Of a DNA stretch of 64,000 bases, positions 55,308 to 64,000 are shown in pieces. This DNA comes from Solobacterium moorei (GTDB lineage: Bacteria > Bacillota_I > Bacilli_A > Erysipelotrichales > Erysipelotrichaceae). The notes under the pieces were generated by a model. It searched no databases. It saw only the letters and a program-made list of their open reading frames with translations, and was not told the DNA's origin. The stretch is from positions 558,001 through 622,000 of the forward strand of contig NZ_AP028934.1 in the NCBI RefSeq assembly GCF_036323475.1, in the 5' to 3' direction. The position numbers were made by a program, and so were the translations under genes. Position 1 is the stretch's first letter; each line of letters begins with the position of its first letter.

Positions 55308-57821
55308 GTGGATAGGATAGTAAAACGTAACGGACAAGTTGTTCCATATGATGGAGCTAAGATTGTTTTAGCAATAGAAAAATCTTTCCTAAGCGTAAAA
55401 GAGAGTGTTGATCAAGCATATCTTTCTGACTTATTAGAGCAGATTGAAGCGCAGTTTGACGGTCGTCAAGAAGTTGATGTCGAAGAAATTCAAGATACTG
55501 TTGAAAAGATATTGATGAAGAACGAAAAATATAACGTTGCAAAGAGTTATATCTTATACCGTGAAAAGCGTACACAGATGCGTAATGATCGTCTTGAGTT
55601 AGTAAAACTCATCGGTGATGAAGAGTTGGAAGATGTTTTGGTTGACATCCAAAAGACTTATCCAGACTATGACCTAAAGAGATTGTATGAGAAGTTCTCT
55701 ACAATGTCTAAAGAAGGCCAATCTCTGAAAGATAGAATTACATTATTAACAAGAAGTTCTGCTGAACTTACAACAAAAGAAGAACCAAATTGGGAAAGAA
55801 TTGCTGGACGTTTACTAAGTTACAGTATTGCGTCTGATTTAAGAGCAACTGAAGAAAAACTTGGTCTAACAAGCTTTTACCAGAAAATCTCCTATATGAT
55901 TGAACAAGGATTATATGGAGCATATATTTTAGAAAACTATTCTCATAAAGAAGTCGATGAAATTGCAACACTAATCGACAATACACGTAATAACTTATTT
56001 ACATATAGTGGACTAGACTTATTATCCCAACGTTATCTCATTCGTAGCCACCAACATGTCCTATTGGAATCACCACAGGAGATGTATATTGGTATTGCGA
56101 TGCATTTAGCGATGAAGGAAACAAATAATCGTATCGGTTGGGTGAAGAAGTTCTACGATATGATGAGTTTACATAAGGTAACAATGGCAACTCCAACACA
56201 GGCGAATGCGAGAAAGCCATATCATCAGTTATCAAGTTGTTTTATCGATACCGTTCCAGATTCATTGGATGGTATTTATCATTCCATTTCTAACTTTGCC
56301 GATGTAAGTAAGTTTGGTGGTGGAATGGGTATGTATTTAGGTAAGGTTCGCTCCCGTGGTGGATCAATCCGTGGGTTTGAAGGTGCATCTGGTGGTGTTA
56401 TCCGTTGGATTCGTGTGATTAATGATACTGCGGTTGCAGTTGACCAACTTGGTGTAAGAGCTGGTGCTGTAGCGGTATATCTCGATGTATGGCATAAGGA
56501 CTTACCTGAATTCTTACAGTTACGTACAAACAACGGTGATGACCGTATGAAGGCTCATGACGTATTCCCTGCAGTATGTTATCCAGACTTATTCTGGAAG
56601 ATGGTGAAGGAAGATATGAACCAAGATTGGTATCTTCTTGATCCACATGATGTCCTCATGGTTAAGGGCTATTGCCTTGAAGACTTTTATGGCGAAGAAT
56701 GGGAGAAGAGATATTGGGAATGTGTTCATGACAACCGTATCTCTAAGCGTGTATTAGTATTAAAGGAAGTTGTTCGTTTAATCTTGAAGTCTATGGTAGA
56801 AACAGGAACACCATTTGCCTTCTATCGTGATGCGGTTAACCGTGCAAACCCTAATAAACACAAGGGTATGATTTATAGTTCTAACCTCTGTACAGAAATT
56901 GCACAGAATATGTCTGAAGTAAAACAGATATCTCGTGTTATTAAGACAGAGGATAGAGATGAAGTGATCGTCACAACAACAAAACCAGGTGATTATGTTG
57001 TATGTAACCTAGCTTCACTATGCTTAGGTAATATCAATGTGAAAGACCCTAAGGAAATCGAAGAGGTAACTGCGACTGTGGTACGTGCTCTTGATAATGT
57101 AATTGATCTAAACTTCTATCCATTACCAAATGCTCAGGTAACAAACCGTAAGTATCGTTCTATTGGTCTTGGTGTCAGTGGTTATCACCACATGCTTGCA
57201 AAGAACCATATCATGTGGGAAAGTGAAGAGCACTTAAAGTTCGTAGACAAAGTATTTGAAAATATTGCGTATGCGTCAATTAAGGCAAGTAATACACTTG
57301 CGAAGGAACGTGGAAGTTATCAGTACTTTGAAGGTTCTGAGTGGGAAAGTGGAGCATACTTTGATGCGCGTGGATATGACTCTGCACGTTGGAAAGAGCT
57401 CAAGGAAGAAGTACATGCGACAGGTATGCGTAATGCATATGTATTAGCAGTCGCTCCGACAAGTTCAACATCTATCTTGATTGGTACTTCAGCAGGACTT
57501 GACCCTGTTATGAATCGTTTCTTCTTAGAAGAAAAGAAGGGTTCTATCTTACCAAGAACTGCACCAGAATTATCTGCGGATACATATTGGTACTATAAGA
57601 CAGCACATACAATTGACCAGACTTGGTCAGTCAAAGCTGCTGGTATCCGTCAACGTCATATCGACCAAGCACAGAGTTTTAACTTATGGATTACAAATGA
57701 CTATAAGATGAGTCAGTTATTGCAGTTATATGTATTAGCGTATGATTGTGGTGTTAAGACTATCTACTACACACGCTCAAAGGCATTAGACCCTGAAGAT
57801 TGTGAAAGTTGTTCCGCATAG
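55308..57821 (+). CDS. nrdA: Ribonucleotide reductase alpha subunit
   Basis: 837 aa from GTG 55308, chosen because GGAGGTGG is 5 bp upstream; GTG 55293 has no site. The N-terminal ATP-cone (IVKRNGQVVPYDGAKIVLAIEKSF) is an allosteric activity domain. The catalytic barrel carries ANARKPYHQLSSCFIDTVPDSL (active Cys), GGGMGMYLGKVRSRG and GFEGASGGVIRW; the later part has NLCTEIAQNMSEV, and the C-terminus DCESCSA supplies the re-reducing Cys pair. It forms dNDPs with NrdB, whose gene starts 12 bp on. Confidence 0.95.
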   Translation: MDRIVKRNGQVVPYDGAKIVLAIEKSFLSVKESVDQAYLSDLLEQIEAQFDGRQEVDVEEIQDTVEKILMKNEKYNVAKSYILYREKRTQMRNDRLELVKLIGDEELEDVLVDIQKTYPDYDLKRLYEKFSTMSKEGQSLKDRITLLTRSSAELTTKEEPNWERIAGRLLSYSIASDLRATEEKLGLTSFYQKISYMIEQGLYGAYILENYSHKEVDEIATLIDNTRNNLFTYSGLDLLSQRYLIRSHQHVLLESPQEMYIGIAMHLAMKETNNRIGWVKKFYDMMSLHKVTMATPTQANARKPYHQLSSCFIDTVPDSLDGIYHSISNFADVSKFGGGMGMYLGKVRSRGGSIRGFEGASGGVIRWIRVINDTAVAVDQLGVRAGAVAVYLDVWHKDLPEFLQLRTNNGDDRMKAHDVFPAVCYPDLFWKMVKEDMNQDWYLLDPHDVLMVKGYCLEDFYGEEWEKRYWECVHDNRISKRVLVLKEVVRLILKSMVETGTPFAFYRDAVNRANPNKHKGMIYSSNLCTEIAQNMSEVKQISRVIKTEDRDEVIVTTTKPGDYVVCNLASLCLGNINVKDPKEIEEVTATVVRALDNVIDLNFYPLPNAQVTNRKYRSIGLGVSGYHHMLAKNHIMWESEEHLKFVDKVFENIAYASIKASNTLAKERGSYQYFEGSEWESGAYFDARGYDSARWKELKEEVHATGMRNAYVLAVAPTSSTSILIGTSAGLDPVMNRFFLEEKKGSILPRTAPELSADTYWYYKTAHTIDQTWSVKAAGIRQRHIDQAQSFNLWITNDYKMSQLLQLYVLAYDCGVKTIYYTRSKALDPEDCESCSA

Positions 57822-57833
57822 GAGGTAGAAAAC

Positions 57834-58883
57834 ATGCAGACAGATCAGATTAATCGTAAACCGTTATTTAACCCTGAGGGAGATATTGATGTACGTAATC
57901 GTCGTCTTATCAACTTCAACACAACAAATATCAATGACTTCAATAATATGAAGTATAACTGGGTATCCGATTGGTACCGTCAAGCAATGAATAACTTCTG
58001 GGTTCCAGAAGAAATTAACTTGAATCAAGACAAGTCAGACTATCCACGTCTTAGCTTGGCTGAAAAGACAGCGTACGATAAGATTTTGAGCTTCTTAGTT
58101 TATTTAGATTCTCTACAATCTGCTAACTTACCAAACATTTCTCAGTACATTACTGCAAATGAAGTGAACTTATGCTTGTCTATCCAGACATTCCAAGAGT
58201 GCATTCACTCACAGTCTTACAGCTACATGCTAGACTCCATCTGTTCTCCAGAACAGAGAAATGATATCCTCTATCAGTGGAAGACAGATGAGCACCTATT
58301 AAAGAGAAATGAATTTATTGGCGAACTCTATAATGAGTTCGTTGCCAAGCAAGATAAACAATCTTTCTTGAGAGTATGTATTGCAAACTTTATCCTAGAG
58401 GGTGTTTACTTCTACTCTGGATTTATGTTCTTCTACAATCTTGCAAGAAATGGTAAGATGCCAGGAAGTGTACAGGAAATTCGTTACATCAATCGTGATG
58501 AATCAACACACTTATGGTTATTCCGTAACATCTTAGTAGAGTTACAGAAGGAAGAACCGGAGTTATTTACACCAGAAAATATTCAGATGATTCGCGAAAT
58601 GATGAATACTGGTGTTGAACAAGAAATTGCATGGGGACACTATGTAATTGGTGATGAAATTCCAGGCTTAAATAAGCAGATGGTTACAGACTATATCAAG
58701 TATCTAGGGAACACACGTTTTGCGGCACTAGGCTTTGGTAATCTGTATGAAGAGTATGCAGAAGAGCCTGAATCCATGAAGTGGGTAAAACAATACTCAG
58801 ACGCAAACATGGTGAAGACGGATTTCTTTGAAGCTAGACCTTCTGCATATGCCAAGAGTGGTGCAATTGAAGATGACCTATAA
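57834..58883 (+). CDS. nrdB: Ribonucleotide reductase beta subunit
   Basis: 349 aa, ATG after AGGAGGTAGAAAAC. Metal-ligand and radical region: FLVYLDSLQSANLP (Asp), FQECIHSQSYSYMLD (Glu, His, radical Tyr), then ILEGVYFYSGFMFFY (Glu) and RYINRDESTHLWLF (Glu, His). It therefore looks like a standard class I di-metal tyrosyl-radical subunit. No nrdI or nrdH is linked. The last codons form the operon's terminator. Confidence 0.95.
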   Translation: MQTDQINRKPLFNPEGDIDVRNRRLINFNTTNINDFNNMKYNWVSDWYRQAMNNFWVPEEINLNQDKSDYPRLSLAEKTAYDKILSFLVYLDSLQSANLPNISQYITANEVNLCLSIQTFQECIHSQSYSYMLDSICSPEQRNDILYQWKTDEHLLKRNEFIGELYNEFVAKQDKQSFLRVCIANFILEGVYFYSGFMFFYNLARNGKMPGSVQEIRYINRDESTHLWLFRNILVELQKEEPELFTPENIQMIREMMNTGVEQEIAWGHYVIGDEIPGLNKQMVTDYIKYLGNTRFAALGFGNLYEEYAEEPESMKWVKQYSDANMVKTDFFEARPSAYAKSGAIEDDL

Positions 58884-58896
58884 GGTCATCTTTTAT
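58870..58896 (+). terminator. Terminator of nrdAB
   Basis: AAGATGACCT-ATA-AGGTCATCTT then TTATT; the stem includes nrdB's final codons. Confidence 0.8.
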
Positions 58897-58924
58897 TATA
58901 GGAAACGAAGTTTCCTATAAAAAC

Positions 58925-59606
58925 CATACGCTATGCGTATGAGAATGGAAAAGCTTAAGCGATGAAAAAAGCCTCCGTATATAATTGAATAAGGCTGACA
59001 ACCGAAATTCAAAATATAAGGAGGAGATATCAATGGCAACAAAGCCAAATGACGATTCAAGTCTATCACATACGAGATGGAACTGTAAGTATCATATTGT
59101 GTTCATACCAAAGTATAGAAGAAAGGCAATTTACGGAAAATTAAGAGCAGATATAGGAGGGATATTGAGACAGTTGTGTGCATATAAAGATGTAGAAATG
59201 ATAGAAGCACATGCAATGAGAGATCATATACATATGTTGGTAAAGATACCACCGAAGATAGCAGTATCAAGTTTCATGGGATACTTGAAAGGCAAATCAT
59301 CGTTGATGATATTTGAGAAACATGCAAATTTAAAATATAAATATGGCAATCGAAACTTTTGGGCGAAGGGTTACTATGCAAGTACGGTAGGACTGAATAC
59401 GAAGGTAGTAGAAGAATATATCCGAAATCAAGAAAAAGAAGATATGATACAGGATAATCTAAGTAAAAAAGAATATGTAGACCCTTTTAAAGGGTAGGCC
59501 ATAGTGTGCAAACACGGTTGTCGGTCTTTTACACAAGACCCTTAAGGGTCGAAGTGTGGTAAAGGCCCTTATAGGGTAGCCTAAAAACCGCACGTTATAC
59601 GTGCGG
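58925..59606 (+). mobile_element. IS200-like element (single-gene)
   Basis: One TnpA gene flanked by matching subterminal hairpins: CATACGC-TAT-GCGTATG (58925-58941) and CCGCACGT-TAT-ACGTGCGG (59588-59606), each preceded by AAAACC. No TnpB. The exact ends may lie a few tens of bases outside. It sits between nrdB and cdaA. Confidence 0.8.
59033..59497 (+). CDS. tnpA: IS200/IS605-type TnpA transposase
   Basis: 154 aa from ATG 59033 (AAGGAGGAGATATCA upstream); a longer frame from 58985 lacks a site. WNCKYHIVFIPKYRRKAIYGK opens the Y1 fold, MRDHIHMLVKIPP is the HUH pair, and the nucleophile Tyr is in AKGYYASTVGLN or the following helix. It moves single strands using the flanking hairpins. Length is standard, so probably functional. 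Confidence 0.93.
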   Translation: MATKPNDDSSLSHTRWNCKYHIVFIPKYRRKAIYGKLRADIGGILRQLCAYKDVEMIEAHAMRDHIHMLVKIPPKIAVSSFMGYLKGKSSLMIFEKHANLKYKYGNRNFWAKGYYASTVGLNTKVVEEYIRNQEKEDMIQDNLSKKEYVDPFKG

Positions 59607-59684
59607 ATTGTTATTTTGATGGGACTATAGTGCGCATGGTGGTGTGTGGTATAATAAGAACATATTTGAAAGGGGATATGTTAA

Positions 59685-60812
59685 ATGTCAACCTATAACC
59701 TATCATCATTGTGGGACAAGTTCTTAACTTTCAGTACGACAGTTATCGATATAGTAGTAATTTGGATGATTATCTTGGCTGCTTTACGTATTGTTCGTGG
59801 TAAGAGCAGTACCATGCAGATATTTAAAGGTATTATCTTTGTCATTATCGTAGATGTACTTGCAAAGGTCATGAATCTAAAGACTTTGCAGTTTTTAACA
59901 AACATGTTTATTAACTGGGGATTCTTAGCAGTTATTATTATCTTCCAACCAGAAATCCGTACGATTTTGGAAAGACTTGGTAAGAGCAGCTTCTTCTCTA
60001 GAATGAGTTCACTCAGTGGTAATGAAAAGGAAAAGTTAGTAGACAATATTGTGACTGCGGTACGCTTACTAAGTGCTGATCAAACGGGTGCGTTGATTTC
60101 CATTGAAAAGTCCCATCCTTTGGACGATTTTATTGCGACTGGTACACGCTTGAATTCAGATGTTACGGCAGAGCTTTTAACTTCAATCTTTGTAACCTCA
60201 ACGCCACTACATGATGGGGCTGTCATTATTCAGGGTGATAAGATTGCTTGTGCAAGTGCATACTTCCCACCGACAACAGCAGATATTCCATCGCGCTATG
60301 GTTCAAGACACCGTGCTGCAATTGGTATTAGTGAAATTACGGATGCGATAACAATTGTAGTCTCTGAGGAAACGGGAAACGTATCCATCGCTGAAGGTGG
60401 TAAGTTAACTACTGTAAATGAGCAACAATTACGTAAGTATCTAACACACATCATTGTTGGTCAAACAGAGGAAAATGGTGAAAATAACGATGATGAAACG
60501 ATCATTGAAGCAGATGTACATGAACTCCAAACAAAGATGGATGATACACCAGCTGCTAATGAAGAGACAATCCTTGAAGCAGGTAAGATTACTGCAGAAG
60601 AAGTCATTCCTGCTGAGCAAAATGATACAACTGTAAGTAGTAGTAAACATGCATTACAGGATGTACATGAAGCAGCAGATGCGGCTGCAAAGGCTGCTTC
60701 GATTAAGCTTCCGCATAAGAAGAAGCGTCCAACACCAAGTTATCCAAAGCACAACAAATCGAATTATAAACAATCAGATACCTCTGATCGTAAGCAAGGA
60801 GGTGAACGATAA
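59685..60812 (+). CDS. cdaA: Diadenylate cyclase CdaA with C-terminal extension
   Basis: 375 aa, ATG after GAAAGGGGATATGTTAA. Three N-terminal membrane helices (residues ~15-95), then the DAC domain with LHDGAVIIQGDKI (DGA motif, ~177) and SRYGSRHRAAIGISE (RHR motif, ~209), which makes c-di-AMP from ATP. Typical CdaA is ~270 aa; here about 100 more residues follow, acidic first and Lys-rich last (LPHKKKRPTPSYPKHNKS). The overlap with cdaR and glmM downstream is the classic c-di-AMP operon. Confidence 0.95.
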   Translation: MSTYNLSSLWDKFLTFSTTVIDIVVIWMIILAALRIVRGKSSTMQIFKGIIFVIIVDVLAKVMNLKTLQFLTNMFINWGFLAVIIIFQPEIRTILERLGKSSFFSRMSSLSGNEKEKLVDNIVTAVRLLSADQTGALISIEKSHPLDDFIATGTRLNSDVTAELLTSIFVTSTPLHDGAVIIQGDKIACASAYFPPTTADIPSRYGSRHRAAIGISEITDAITIVVSEETGNVSIAEGGKLTTVNEQQLRKYLTHIIVGQTEENGENNDDETIIEADVHELQTKMDDTPAANEETILEAGKITAEEVIPAEQNDTTVSSSKHALQDVHEAADAAAKAASIKLPHKKKRPTPSYPKHNKSNYKQSDTSDRKQGGER

Positions 60813-62200
60813 TGGCAAATAAGAAAAAACACCACATGGATCATAATAAGCTTGAACTTGCAAAGCATCTTGCAAATCAATCAAAGCGTATTTCAGGCCA
60901 GTATGATCGATTTGTACAGAAAATTATCCATTTCATTCACTACGCTTCTACAGGAATTGATCGTGTATTATTCAATGCGAAATATGCAAAAGTTGTATCA
61001 TTAATCTTGGCGGCACTTTTATATATTGTTGTAAACTACAACGATATTACATCGCTATATCAAACGTCACTAAAGACAAGTCGTACCGTTCAAAACGTTG
61101 CAGTATATGTACAATATGATACGCAAGAGTATGAAATTTCAGGGATTCCTACAACAACTGATGTTACAATTACGGGTGATGCGACAAGCGTTACTGCCGC
61201 AAGTACTACAAATGGTAAAGTTGTTGCGGATTTAACAAATCTAAGTGAAGGAACACATGCAGTAACATTGATTGCAGAAGGATTTGGGGATTCTGTTAGT
61301 ACGATCGTTAACCCATCGAATGCTGTTGTGACAATCAAGAAGAAGGTAACGCAACAATTCGCTATCTCTTATGATATTATTCACCGTGATAAGATGGATG
61401 GCATATATAACGTAGGTACTCCTCAATTTGCGTCCTCCGTTGTGGATATACGGGCATCACAGGATACATTGAATCAGATTGCCTTTGTGAAAGCACTCAT
61501 TGACGTATCTAATCAAGTTACGGACTTTGAACAAGATGCCAAGCTAGTTGCCTATGATGCCAATGGTCAAATTGTAAATGTAGATATTGAACCTCAAACC
61601 ATGCATGTATATGTACCAGTTACTTCGCCAAATAAGACGGTTCCTATTGAAGTGAAGATTAAAGGTACACCTGGTGATAACCAAGCGGTTGCCTCAGCTA
61701 TAGCTGATAAACAAACTGTTACAATCTATGGCACTGAAAGTGCGTTACTCGATGTTGATAAAATAACAGTAGAAGTCGATGTATCGAATCTTACAAAGGA
61801 TACGACTGTATCGCAGGACATTACATTACCTACCGGTATTACATCAGCGACTGTTTCTACGATTAGTGTTGATGTGAAATTTGGTGCAGGAACAACAAAG
61901 ACAATTACCGGCGTTCCAATCAACTATAAGAATAATATTCATAACTACAAAGCTACACAATCAGACAATATTACTACTATGGATGTAGAAGTGTTTGGCA
62001 CACAAGATAACATCAGTAAGATCAGCGCAAATGATATTTATCTATATATCGATATGTCAACGGCGGAGCCTGGCCTGCATGAGTTTGAAGTGAAGGTAGA
62101 ACAGTCAACGACAGGACTTGTAAAGTACAGTCTAAAAGACAATAAACTAACACTCACAATTTTAGGTGATCAAAATACGCAACAGAAAGAAGGAGAATAA
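60812..62200 (+). CDS. cdaR: CdaR (YbbR-domain regulator of CdaA)
   Basis: 462 aa, ATG after AAGGAGGTGAACGATA, overlapping cdaA by one base. One membrane helix (residues ~65-85), a cytoplasmic basic N-terminus, and several YbbR repeats outside (for example VYVQYDTQEYEISGIPTTTDVTITG and VPIEVKIKGTPGDNQAVASAI). CdaR binds CdaA and tunes cyclase activity. The long basic N-terminal tail (~55 residues) before the helix may pair with CdaA's added tail. Confidence 0.92.
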   Translation: MANKKKHHMDHNKLELAKHLANQSKRISGQYDRFVQKIIHFIHYASTGIDRVLFNAKYAKVVSLILAALLYIVVNYNDITSLYQTSLKTSRTVQNVAVYVQYDTQEYEISGIPTTTDVTITGDATSVTAASTTNGKVVADLTNLSEGTHAVTLIAEGFGDSVSTIVNPSNAVVTIKKKVTQQFAISYDIIHRDKMDGIYNVGTPQFASSVVDIRASQDTLNQIAFVKALIDVSNQVTDFEQDAKLVAYDANGQIVNVDIEPQTMHVYVPVTSPNKTVPIEVKIKGTPGDNQAVASAIADKQTVTIYGTESALLDVDKITVEVDVSNLTKDTTVSQDITLPTGITSATVSTISVDVKFGAGTTKTITGVPINYKNNIHNYKATQSDNITTMDVEVFGTQDNISKISANDIYLYIDMSTAEPGLHEFEVKVEQSTTGLVKYSLKDNKLTLTILGDQNTQQKEGE

Positions 62201-62203
62201 CGG

Positions 62204-63541
62204 ATGGGACGATATTTTGGCACGGATGGAATCCGTGGAAAAGCAAATGAAGTATTAACAGCAGAGAGGGCCTTCCAGGTTGGAAGATACCTGGGATACT
62301 ATTTCAGTAAACAAGGAAAGAATAAAATCGTTATCGGCAAGGACACAAGACTATCTAGCGATATGTTTGAAAATGCATTAGCAGCTGGTATTACATCCGA
62401 AGGTTGTGATGCATATCTAGCAGGATACTGTCCAACACCAATGATTTGCCTTTTAACAAAGGAGAATGGATTTGCGTGTGGTGCGATGATTTCTGCCAGT
62501 CATAATCCTTTCTACGATAATGGTATTAAAGTATTCTCAAATGATGGCTTCAAGTTATCCGGTGATATTGAAGGCCTAATTGAAGACTATATTGATGGCA
62601 AAGTTACAATTCCATATCGCACAGATAGTGAAATTGGTAAGGTTATCGCTTACCCACAAGGGATTGAAATTTACTTAGATTGGATTGTAAAAGAATATCC
62701 ATTAGATTTAAGTGGATGGAAGATTGCGATTGATTGTGCAAATGGGTCTTCTTCCTATACTGCTAAGAAGGCTCTTGAACGGTTAGGTGCTGAAGTAACA
62801 GCGTTCCACAATGAGCCAAATGGTATTAACATCAACACAAAGTGTGGTTCTACACATCCTGAGCTATTCTGTGAAGAGATGAGGAAGGGTAACTATACTG
62901 TTGGTTTAACGTTTGATGGTGATGCGGACCGTCAAATCATGGTTCGTCCAGATGGAGAACTTGTAAACGGTGACTTCATGTTGTATATCGTTGGTAAATA
63001 CCTACGTGATCAAAATAAGTTAACAAATAATACAATTGTTACAACTGTAATGGCAAACCTCGGTTTATATAAAGCGATGGAACGCGAAGGAATCCGAGTT
63101 GAAAAGACACAGGTAGGAGATAAGTATGTCTCTGAAGTCATGTTCCGCGATAACTATGTTATCGGTGGTGAGCAGAGTGGACATATCATTTTGAAGGAAC
63201 ATGCCACAACGGGTGATGGTTTATTAACAGCACTTTCTGTACTTGAAGTTATGAAGAACACGGGTAAGAGTATTATTGAACTCTGTGATGGACTTAAGAT
63301 TTATCCACAGTTACTAGTAAATGTTAAGGTTACAGATAAGACCCTAGTAATGGATGATAAAGAAGTTCAAAAGTCCATCGATGAAGTCAATGAAGAACTC
63401 AATGGAAATGGTCGTATTCTAGTTCGTCCTAGTGGAACAGAACCATTATTACGAGTGATGGCGGAAGCTGAGACAGATAAGATTTGTGAACGCCTAGTAG
63501 GCAAAGTTGCAGATATTATCCGTAGAAAATACGGTGCTTAA
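62204..63541 (+). CDS. glmM: Phosphoglucosamine mutase
   Basis: 445 aa, ATG after AAGGAGAATAACGG. GRYFGTDGIRGKANE, active-site serine loop ISASHNPFYDNGIKVFS (~97-113), metal loop TFDGDADRQIMV (~240-251), GGEQSGHII and VRPSGTEPLLRVM are the complete GlmM set. It converts glucosamine-6-P to glucosamine-1-P for peptidoglycan. Third gene of the cdaA-cdaR-glmM operon, where CdaA and GlmM interact. Confidence 0.97.
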   Translation: MGRYFGTDGIRGKANEVLTAERAFQVGRYLGYYFSKQGKNKIVIGKDTRLSSDMFENALAAGITSEGCDAYLAGYCPTPMICLLTKENGFACGAMISASHNPFYDNGIKVFSNDGFKLSGDIEGLIEDYIDGKVTIPYRTDSEIGKVIAYPQGIEIYLDWIVKEYPLDLSGWKIAIDCANGSSSYTAKKALERLGAEVTAFHNEPNGININTKCGSTHPELFCEEMRKGNYTVGLTFDGDADRQIMVRPDGELVNGDFMLYIVGKYLRDQNKLTNNTIVTTVMANLGLYKAMEREGIRVEKTQVGDKYVSEVMFRDNYVIGGEQSGHIILKEHATTGDGLLTALSVLEVMKNTGKSIIELCDGLKIYPQLLVNVKVTDKTLVMDDKEVQKSIDEVNEELNGNGRILVRPSGTEPLLRVMAEAETDKICERLVGKVADIIRRKYGA

Positions 63542-63553
63542 TAAGGAGTACAT

Positions 63554-64000
63554 ATGAAACAATATGATTATCTAGTTGTAGGTGCTGGATTATTTGGTGC
63601 AGTATTTGCCCAACAGGCAAAAGAAAAAGGCAAGAAAGTTCTAGTCATAGATAAGCGTCCTCATATTGCTGGTAATATCTACACAAAGAAGGTAGAAGGT
63701 ATTGATGTACATGAGTATGGTGCACATATTTTCCATACGAATGATAGGGATGTTTGGAAGTATATTACACAATTTATTGAATTTAATCGTTTTACGAATT
63801 CACCAGTTGCCAATTACCATGGGGAGTTATATTCTTTGCCATTTAATATGTACACATTTAATAAAATGTGGGGTGTTGTAACACCAGAAGAAGCCATCAA
63901 CAAAATCGAAGAACAGAAGAAAGCCGCGAATATCACAACAGCGACGAATCTTGAAGAACAGGCAATCTCACTTGTTGGGACAGATATCTATGAGAAACTA
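63554..64000 (+). CDS. glf: UDP-galactopyranose mutase, 5' part
   Basis: Open to the window edge (149 codons seen), ATG 63554 after AAGGAGTACAT, 12 bp beyond glmM. FAD dinucleotide loop YLVVGAGLFGAVFAQQAKEKG, then VIDKRPHIAGNIYTK, HEYGAHIFHTNDRDVWKYI and FNRFTNSPVANYHGELYSLPFNMYTF are Glf signatures. It interconverts UDP-galactopyranose and UDP-galactofuranose for surface glycans. Confidence 0.95.
   Translation, partial: MKQYDYLVVGAGLFGAVFAQQAKEKGKKVLVIDKRPHIAGNIYTKKVEGIDVHEYGAHIFHTNDRDVWKYITQFIEFNRFTNSPVANYHGELYSLPFNMYTFNKMWGVVTPEEAINKIEEQKKAANITTATNLEEQAISLVGTDIYEKL

Overview
The window is AT-rich DNA from a low-GC Bacillota, most likely an Erysipelotrichia-type gut or oral Firmicute. That placement is inferred from AT-rich codon use, AGGAGG-type ribosome sites, a cre site, type III CoaX, a cdaA-cdaR-glmM operon, and an Mgl system with an extended permease. 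The species cannot be fixed from sequence alone.

Layout. 1-799 is a cut-off IS1202/ISNCY-type transposase. 995-1541 is a six-gene tRNA operon (Val, Thr, Tyr, Gln, Lys, Gly). About 1549-38597 is a ~37 kb integrated conjugative element abutting the 3' end of tRNA-Gly, flanked by a 15-bp direct repeat (1534-1548 and 38598-38612). 38613 to about 41050 is a second integrase-linked segment: tyrosine integrase, a 45-aa ORF, and an AbiF-type HEPN gene with a structured RNA leader. 41062-42764 is an intact IS30 element with perfect 30-bp ends. From 42839 to the end is chromosome: DUF1653, the mglBAC sugar ABC operon, deoD, yfcE, coaBC, coaX, a dipeptidase, a nucleotidyltransferase, maf, tRNA-Thr, nrdAB, an IS200-like element, cdaA-cdaR-glmM and the start of glf.

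The conjugative element has three blocks. The maintenance block (1.6-5.0 kb) has three perfect-spaced 19-bp iterons, an AT-rich tract, a putative initiator, and ParA/ParB. The accessory and transfer block (5.0-30 kb) has many small genes, three HTH regulators with near-identical 3' ends, surface proteins, a HExxH protein, SSB, an ArdC-like protein, then VirB2-like, VirB6-like, PrgI, VirB4 and an NlpC/P60-type lytic protein. The mobilisation block (30-35.3 kb) has an oriT-like field of palindromes, a ribbon-helix-helix-like protein, a MOBP-type relaxase and a VirD4-like coupling protein. The right end carries a type III toxin-antitoxin locus (37-nt ToxI repeats, terminator, ToxN), a truncated resolvase and a large serine recombinase.

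The most unusual signal is a 15-bp palindrome, GGGGCAA-W-TTGCCCC, present in 17 perfect copies (plus two GC-variant copies and three decayed in-gene copies). It is confined to 5.0-30.1 kb of the element. Most copies sit between one gene's stop codon and the next gene's ribosome site, and two lie in-frame inside genes as GQIAPS. It makes the accessory block look like an array of exchangeable gene cassettes, or a dispersed operator set for the element's ParB-like protein.
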